Shown one piece after another: positions 43,730-48,048 of a DNA stretch of 48,048 nt; positions within the stretch are counted from its first letter, which is position 1; each line of letters starts with the position of its first letter. Where the stretch lies: assembly GCA_937928595.1 (NCBI GenBank), contig CALGJV010000028.1:1-48048 (forward strand), in the 5' to 3' direction. The notes below the pieces were generated by a model. It did no database searches and was not told the origin of the DNA. It was given only the letters and a program-made list of their open reading frames with translations. Source of the stretch: an uncultured Phycisphaerae bacterium. Lineage in GTDB: Bacteria > Planctomycetota > Phycisphaerae > UBA1845 > Fen-1342. The translations under genes were made by a program, and so were the position numbers.

Positions 43730-45223
43730 GTGCCCGTGCACAAGTTCGCGTGCTACTCGCTCGACGGCCGGCCGTTGCCGCCCGATTTGCAGGGGGCTCA
43801 CTTGCTCGGCACCGACAACGTTCCGGTGCGGGGCGAGATCAGCCATTGCGAAAGTGAAATCCGCTGCGCAGCACGGACGAGCGACCCGGTCGCCCTCTCA
43901 TTGTTGTGGCCGGTTCCCGACTACGGGATGGTCCAGTTGCAGACGACGCGCCTGCCCCCCCGGGATCGCCCGTACAACCTCCATCTCGAACTGGCCCGGC
44001 ACCTGCTCATGCGGATCAGCGTGAAGCGCGAGGAGTGGGGCCTGTTCGACTTTCCGGGCATGGATCAGATCGCGGAACGGATCGACACCGCCCGCGACGC
44101 CTTCATCCGCGGGCTTCAGAACAGCGACGATCCGCCCGCGGCCGCACGCTGGGCCGATGAAGCGCTGACGGTCGGTCTGGACGCGGCGGAGAAGATGAGC
44201 GCGTTCCACGCGGGCGTCTTCCTCGGCCGGCGGCAGCAAACCGGCGGCTTCGCCCGGCCGTTCCTGGGCGCCGCGCTCCCGGCGGCCGGCTTCGACCAGC
44301 CCGCGGCGCTGAAGGCGGTGGCGGAGCTGGTGGATTTCGTCCGCGTGCCGATGGTTTGGCGCGAGATCCAGCCCACCGAACAGGGCCTCCAGTTCGACCG
44401 GATCGACGCGACGCTGAGAGCCGCGACCGCCGCGAAGCTCGGCCTGCGGGGCGGGCCGCTGCTGGTGTTCGGTGTCCGCTCCGTGCCGGACTGGATGTAC
44501 ATCTGGGAGAACGACTTCGAGGCGATCTACGACGCCGCGCGCGAGCACGTGCAGCGCATCGTGCAACGCTATGCCAAGACGATCACGTCGTGGGTCGTCG
44601 TGAGCGGCCTGCACGCGGAGAGCGTGTTCGGCTTCACGTTCGAGCAGATCATGGAGCTGACGCGGATGGCCGCGAGCGTGACCAAGCAGGTCGCGCCCCG
44701 CAGCCAGGTCCTGATCGAGCTCTGCCAGCCGTGGGGCGAGTACTACGCTCGCAACCAGCAGACCATTCCGCCGCTGCTGTACGCCGACATGATCGTCCAG
44801 AGCGGCGTGAGCTTCGACGGTTTCGGCCTCCAGCTCCTCTTCGGGGCCGGCGCCGAGGGCTACCAGCTCCGCGATCCGCTGCAGGTCAGCGCGCTGATCG
44901 ACAAGCTCGCCAACCTGGGCAAGCCGCTGCACGTCACGGCGCTCGGGGCTCCATCCGGCACCCGCGCCGGCAACCCCGCGGCCGCGGGCGGCCAGTGGCA
45001 CGCGCCCTGGTCCGACACGGTGCAGGCCGACTGGCTCGTCACGCTGGCCGAGATCGCCCTTTCCAAGCCGTACGTCGAGACGGTCTGTTTCCAGCCGTTG
45101 ACCGACGCCTCCGACGACGTGATCGCCGAGGGCGGGCTGCTTCGACCGAATCTCACGCCCAAGCCGGCGTTCACCCGCCTGCACGAATGGCGCCGCAGGC
45201 TCGTCGCGGGAGCCGCAAAATGA
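43730..45223 (+). CDS. Glycoside hydrolase family 10-like barrel protein apparently lacking catalytic glutamates
   Basis: 497 residues. Residues about 160-440 look like a GH10 (endo-xylanase) barrel: VRVPMVWREIQPTEQG, VFGVRSVPDWMYIW, and the conserved ITSWVVVSG and PLHVTALGA strands. In GH10 these last two read W-D-V-V-N-E and T-E-L-D and hold the acid/base and nucleophile Glu; here the positions are S292-G293 and A404. So it is likely a carbohydrate-binding or inactive relative unless my strand pairing is off (E297 is near). Residues 1-155 are an unknown N-terminal domain. No signal peptide. Start GTG with GGAG 5 bases before. It overlaps the next gene by 4 bases. Such proteins occur in planctomycetes; role unknown. 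Confidence 0.75.
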   Translation: MPVHKFACYSLDGRPLPPDLQGAHLLGTDNVPVRGEISHCESEIRCAARTSDPVALSLLWPVPDYGMVQLQTTRLPPRDRPYNLHLELARHLLMRISVKREEWGLFDFPGMDQIAERIDTARDAFIRGLQNSDDPPAAARWADEALTVGLDAAEKMSAFHAGVFLGRRQQTGGFARPFLGAALPAAGFDQPAALKAVAELVDFVRVPMVWREIQPTEQGLQFDRIDATLRAATAAKLGLRGGPLLVFGVRSVPDWMYIWENDFEAIYDAAREHVQRIVQRYAKTITSWVVVSGLHAESVFGFTFEQIMELTRMAASVTKQVAPRSQVLIELCQPWGEYYARNQQTIPPLLYADMIVQSGVSFDGFGLQLLFGAGAEGYQLRDPLQVSALIDKLANLGKPLHVTALGAPSGTRAGNPAAAGGQWHAPWSDTVQADWLVTLAEIALSKPYVETVCFQPLTDASDDVIAEGGLLRPNLTPKPAFTRLHEWRRRLVAGAAK

Positions 45224-45657
45224 GCCCGGACCCGCGCGCCGCCGCGGCACGCCCGGCCCGCGCCGCGGCGTCGGCGAGCACCGCGGTCGTACTCGCGGCG
45301 GTCACGGTCGGCCTGGTCGTGGCTGAGGTTCGCGTGCCGGAGGGCGTCGCGCTGGCCGCCGGGCAACTCGCCTACCGCCTCGATCCCAACACCGCGTCGC
45401 GCGACGAGGTTCTGCTTCTCCCGAACGTCGGCCCGCGTCTCGCCGACGAGATCGTCGCTTACCGGACGCAGGCGGCTCCCGCACCGGCCTTCCGCACGCC
45501 GGCCGATCTGGGCCGGGTCCGCGGGTTCGGGCCCGCGCGCATCGCGCAGGTCGTGCCGTTGCTTCGTTTCCCCGACAGTCGTGACGGGGCCGCGCCGCCC
45601 ACCGGTGCCGTTGAGCCCGCCGACGATCCGCCGGCGCCCGAGGAAGACGCGCCGTGA
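45220..45657 (+). CDS. ComEA-like helix-hairpin-helix protein
   Basis: 145 residues. Single membrane segment at about 18-37 (STAVVLAAVTVGLVVAEV), then a ComEA-type double helix-hairpin-helix DNA-binding domain: LDPNTASRDEVLLLPNVGPRLADEIVAYR and FRTPADLGRVRGFGPARIAQVVPLL. ComEA binds incoming DNA at the membrane in natural transformation, but no other com gene is in the window. A Pro/Glu-rich tail ends the protein. Start overlaps the GH10-like gene (ATGA) and its stop overlaps manA (GTGA). Confidence 0.85.
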   Translation: MSPDPRAAAARPARAAASASTAVVLAAVTVGLVVAEVRVPEGVALAAGQLAYRLDPNTASRDEVLLLPNVGPRLADEIVAYRTQAAPAPAFRTPADLGRVRGFGPARIAQVVPLLRFPDSRDGAAPPTGAVEPADDPPAPEEDAP

Positions 45658-46643
45658 ACGCGCCGCTTCCCGTCGTCTTCGCACCGCTGCTGCAACCGAA
45701 GCCGTGGGGCGGCACGCGGCTCGCGACGCTGCTCGGCAAGACGCTGCCGCCCGAGCCGATCGGTGAATCGTGGGAGCTCGTCAGCCTGCCGCACGCCGAG
45801 TCGCGGGTCGCCCGCGGCCCGCTGGTCGGCCGCACCCTGGCGGAGTTGGTCGCACACTGGCAGGCGCGCCTGCTCGGACGGGCGGCGCTCGCCGACGGCC
45901 GGTTTCCGTTGCTGATCAAGTTCCTCGACGCCGCCGAGAACCTCAGCATTCAGGTGCATCCGCGTCCGGCGGTGGGCGACCCGCTCGGCTGGCAGCCGGG
46001 CGTGAAGCACGAGGCGTGGTACGTCATCCACGCGGAGCCGGACGCGCGGGTGTACATCGGGCTGCGGTCGGGCGTCACCCCCAAGGAGGTCGCGGCCGCG
46101 GTCGGCTCGAGGCGCCTGGTCGAGCTGCTGCGGGCGTGGCCGGCGCGCGCCGGCGATTGCTTCTACGTTCCGAGCGGTACCCTGCACGCGTTGGGGGCCG
46201 GGCTGGTGGTCGCCGAGCCGCAGACACCGTCGGACGTGACGTTCCGTGCGTACGACTGGGACCGCGTTGATGCCTGCGGCCGCGGGCGCGCCCTGCACGT
46301 GGCGGACGCGCTCGCGAACGTGCGGTACGACGTGACGCCGGAGATGATCGTCCCCGCGCGGGCGGCCGCGCGCGGGAGCACGGGCCCCGGGGAACAGGTG
46401 GCCGCGTGCCCGCGCTTCCGCGTGGTGGCGCTGCACCATGCGGCCGGCCGGGCGACGGTCGACCTCGGCGGCGAGCCGGCGATCTGGATCGTGCTGAGCG
46501 GCGCGGGCCGGTTGCGCTCGGCGGGGGGGGATTGCGCGTTTCAGCGCGGGGATGTCGTGCTGCTGCCGGCCGAGGGGGTGACGGGGGCGGAGTTCGACGC
46601 GGAGGCCCGTTGGCTGGAGGTGACGATCCCGTGCGGGGAGTGA
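45654..46643 (+). CDS. manA: Mannose-6-phosphate isomerase, class I
   Basis: 329 residues. Cupin-type isomerase of mannose-6-phosphate and fructose-6-phosphate, feeding GDP-mannose and other mannosyl precursors. Zinc/active-site residues: Q100 and H102 (SIQVHPRP), E120 (KHEAWYV) and H178 (SGTLHALG). N-terminal LLQPKPWGGTRLA and IGESWELVS are typical. The C-terminal half has the second cupin barrel. Start GTG overlaps the stop of the HhH gene by 4 bases, so the three genes form one translationally coupled operon; the link of manA to a GH10-like barrel and a DNA-binding-type HhH protein is unexplained. Confidence 0.93.
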   Translation: MNAPLPVVFAPLLQPKPWGGTRLATLLGKTLPPEPIGESWELVSLPHAESRVARGPLVGRTLAELVAHWQARLLGRAALADGRFPLLIKFLDAAENLSIQVHPRPAVGDPLGWQPGVKHEAWYVIHAEPDARVYIGLRSGVTPKEVAAAVGSRRLVELLRAWPARAGDCFYVPSGTLHALGAGLVVAEPQTPSDVTFRAYDWDRVDACGRGRALHVADALANVRYDVTPEMIVPARAAARGSTGPGEQVAACPRFRVVALHHAAGRATVDLGGEPAIWIVLSGAGRLRSAGGDCAFQRGDVVLLPAEGVTGAEFDAEARWLEVTIPCGE

Positions 46644-47237
46644 GCAGACGCCGCGGGTGGGCTCGATCAGGGACAGGCTGACGGCGGCCGCCTTCCGACG
46701 GCGTGCGTCGGGCGCTCCCTCGATTCAAGAGCACGCGGGCGTTCGCGCCCCGGGCGGCCCACGACCGGTTCGCGCATGATGCAGTGGTTCCGTCGCGGGC
46801 CGCTCGAACGGCCGACTCCCGGTCGCGCGCCCGAGTACCGGGGCACGGCCGGTGGCGCTGGGGTGGTCGGTCGTTCGGGCCGGCTGGCGACCCGTTGGCG
46901 TGTCGCGGCTGCGGGCGTCGATGCGGACCTTGACTCTCCGGCCGTTTCTGGCGGCAAACTGCGGCGTGGGACGCTCGTGCGCGGAGTAGAACCCCGCGCG
47001 CAGTGTCGATCTTTGCCGGCCAACCGGAGCGCGATACACTGCTGGCGCTTTGGTCGAATCGGCCCGGGCGTCGGCATGAACAGTCGCAAGCACCCGGCGG
47101 GCGTGATGGGTCCAACGTGCCGCGTTCCCCCCCGGTGCGTCGCGTGCTTTCCAACGCGTGCCGTCGTGGCACCGTGTGGCAGGGCCCGGCCGGGTGCCAA
47201 GTGGCCGGCGACGCAGCAACCGTCGGTTGCGTTCATA
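46644..47237. other. Gene-free spacer between manA and tRNA-Thr
   Basis: 594 bp. The long open frames here run into the tRNA and are low-complexity Arg/Gly sequences without ribosome sites, so no protein gene is supported. A promoter-like pair at 47013-47040 may serve the tRNA. Confidence 0.5.
47013..47040 (+). promoter_or_regulatory. Possible promoter for tRNA-Thr
   Basis: TTGCCG (47013-47018), 16-base spacer, TACACT (47035-47040), about 200 bases before the tRNA. The long leader makes this less certain. Confidence 0.35.
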
Positions 47238-47310
47238 GCCACCGTAGCTCAACTGGCAGAGCAGCGGTTTTGTAAACCGCAGGTTGCGGGTTCGAGTCCC
47301 GCCGGTGGCT
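47238..47310 (+). tRNA. tRNA-Thr (anticodon UGU)
   Basis: 73 bases. Acceptor GCCACCG pairs with CGGTGGC, discriminator T at 47310; anticodon arm GCGGT-TTTGTAA-ACCGC gives UGU; T arm GCGGG-TTCGAGT-CCCGC. CCA not encoded. Its 3' end borders an integrase remnant, the usual position of an attachment site. Confidence 0.97.
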
Positions 47311-47374
47311 TTGAGACATGGCGTGACACCGAAGTACAACCGCTGCCCATCGCGTCACTTACAGCAGCCCCGCG

Positions 47375-47773
47375 CTAAAGCCGCTCATCGCCGCTTGTGC
47401 CAGGGAATGCCCCTTGCGTACACGTTTTGCCGGAAGTTGGTACAAGCATTGGTACAAGCTGTCGCGGCGCGCAAGTGCCGGTTCCCGCTGAAGCTGAATC
47501 CCGATTGCCCGCTTCGGCGGGTCGATTCTGGTACAAGCGGACGGATCGACGATCCGCGTTTTCTCCGGACAAAACCGGTCCCGGCAACCCGCAGGCATCA
47601 GCTTCGCGGTCGTCCGTGCCCGTCGCCTTCGCCCGCTGAGCGTCCGGCCGGTCAATCGGCGGGAGTGCCGGCAGCGCGTCGAGTGCCCCGGCCACGTCCA
47701 GTAGCCGCGGGTCGGTGTAGGTGCTCATCGGGACATCTGAACAACCTTCGCGTTCGTTTCCGGTCTGACTCAT
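47375..47773 (-). pseudogene. Tyrosine integrase C-terminal remnant
   Basis: A frame of 132 codons; from the ATG at 47728 it reads MSTYTDPRLLDVAGALDALPALPP, the stretch that follows the catalytic Tyr region (T-x-x-Y-T-D-P) in planctomycete tyrosine site-specific integrases, with a variable low-complexity tail to the stop. The catalytic domain is absent: a TGA lies just upstream of 47773 in frame and the next sequence belongs to the IS5-like element. So an integrative element at the tRNA-Thr locus has been truncated, perhaps by the IS insertion. Family assignment is from memory of that tail. Confidence 0.6.
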
Positions 47774-47900
47774 GGCGCGTTTTCACGGTCGTGTGCGTTT
47801 TCGCAAGCCGCCGCGGCGGCGGGTGGCGCTGCGGCGTGGCTCCTTGCGTGGCATTTGCGGGTCTTCCAGCGGCCGCCGTGGTCGGTTGCGTCCTGCCGTT

Positions 47901-48047
47901 TCACGCCCCGCGCAGGCTGAAGCTGCGTTTCAGGTTGTACGCCGCGGCCAGCAGGCCGAAATCGAGCGCGTTGCGCGCCAGGCCTCGATATCTCACCTTG
48001 CGATAGCCCATGTTCCGCAGCCACGCGAACGGATGCTCCACGATCGC
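47901..48047 (-). CDS. IS5-family-like transposase C-terminal end (partial)
   Basis: Frame open to the window edge; the last 48 residues read AIVEHPFAWLRNMGYRKVR, then YRGLARNALDFGLLAAAYNL, ending SLRGA. This V-E-H/x-x-R-x-R-G-L-A-x-N pattern is the C-terminal DDE/E-helix region of IS5-group transposases. The upstream part lies outside the window; 120 bp separate its stop from the integrase remnant and should hold the right inverted repeat, which I cannot identify without its partner. Confidence 0.8.
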   Translation of the reverse strand, partial: AIVEHPFAWLRNMGYRKVRYRGLARNALDFGLLAAAYNLKRSFSLRGA

Positions 48048-48048
48048 C

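Noticed and set aside
46776-47378. A 200-codon plus-strand frame
   Set aside because: It runs through tRNA-Thr and has no ribosome site or recognisable family sequence.
47284-48006. A 240-codon plus-strand frame after tRNA-Thr
   Set aside because: It is the antisense of the integrase remnant and transposase tail.
47311-48048. Direct repeat of the tRNA-Thr 3' end as an attR site
   Set aside because: No second copy of the T-arm/acceptor sequence was found before the window ends.

Overview
The window looks like a stretch of a high-GC (roughly 70%) planctomycete chromosome. The signs are three secreted proteins with PEP-CTERM sorting tails, a protein carrying two DUF4159 domains behind a terpene-cyclase-like repeat domain, a standalone LuxR-type helix-turn-helix protein, and the many small convergent and divergent gene clusters usual in Planctomycetota. 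The class is not certain; Phycisphaerae-like is a guess. Both ends lie inside transposase genes (the C-terminal end of an IS66-like one at the left, of an IS5-like one at the right), so this is probably a complete contig that broke at repeated elements.

Left third (1-19 kb). After the transposase end and a PEP-CTERM protein comes a central-carbon block: a fused CitD-CitE citrate-lyase-like protein, an isocitrate/isopropylmalate-type dehydrogenase, an HD hydrolase and a fused LeuC-LeuD-type aconitase, interrupted on the other strand by folE and a MazG-like pyrophosphohydrolase. Then follow an M28 peptidase of the glutamate-carboxypeptidase type, SppA, a GT4 glycosyltransferase, two divergent secreted proteins, the ferrous iron uptake pair feoA-feoB behind a clear promoter with a palindrome, and dihydrolipoamide dehydrogenase.

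Middle (19-32 kb). A second PEP-CTERM protein, ribosomal protein S1 with six S1 domains, an HD-GYP/pseudopilin two-gene unit, a UDP-glucuronate-decarboxylase-like epimerase, tRNA-Tyr with its own promoter and a nearby 14-bp tandem repeat, a PmtA-like methyltransferase, an OPT transporter, the terpene-cyclase/DUF4159 protein and an Mrp/ApbC P-loop ATPase.

Right third (32-48 kb). A hotdog thioesterase; a tightly overlapping four-gene envelope-sugar operon (GT9 heptosyltransferase, two WaaP/InaA-type kinases, GT4 transferase); a lipoprotein; an ndk-sod-GT39-acpS operon; a third PEP-CTERM protein; an orphan RCK_C domain; a LuxR HTH protein; and an overlapping operon of a GH10-fold protein that appears to lack both catalytic glutamates, a ComEA-like helix-hairpin-helix protein and mannose-6-phosphate isomerase. 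The last kilobase holds tRNA-Thr with an integrase C-terminal remnant beside it and the IS5-like transposase end.

No CRISPR array, prophage, rRNA or obvious defence system is present. The most unusual items are the CitD-CitE fusion with a changed carrier-site serine, the GH10-like protein without its glutamates, the kinase pair in which one member has Asn for the catalytic Asp, the feo promoter palindrome, and the recurring TTGC-type -35 promoters.
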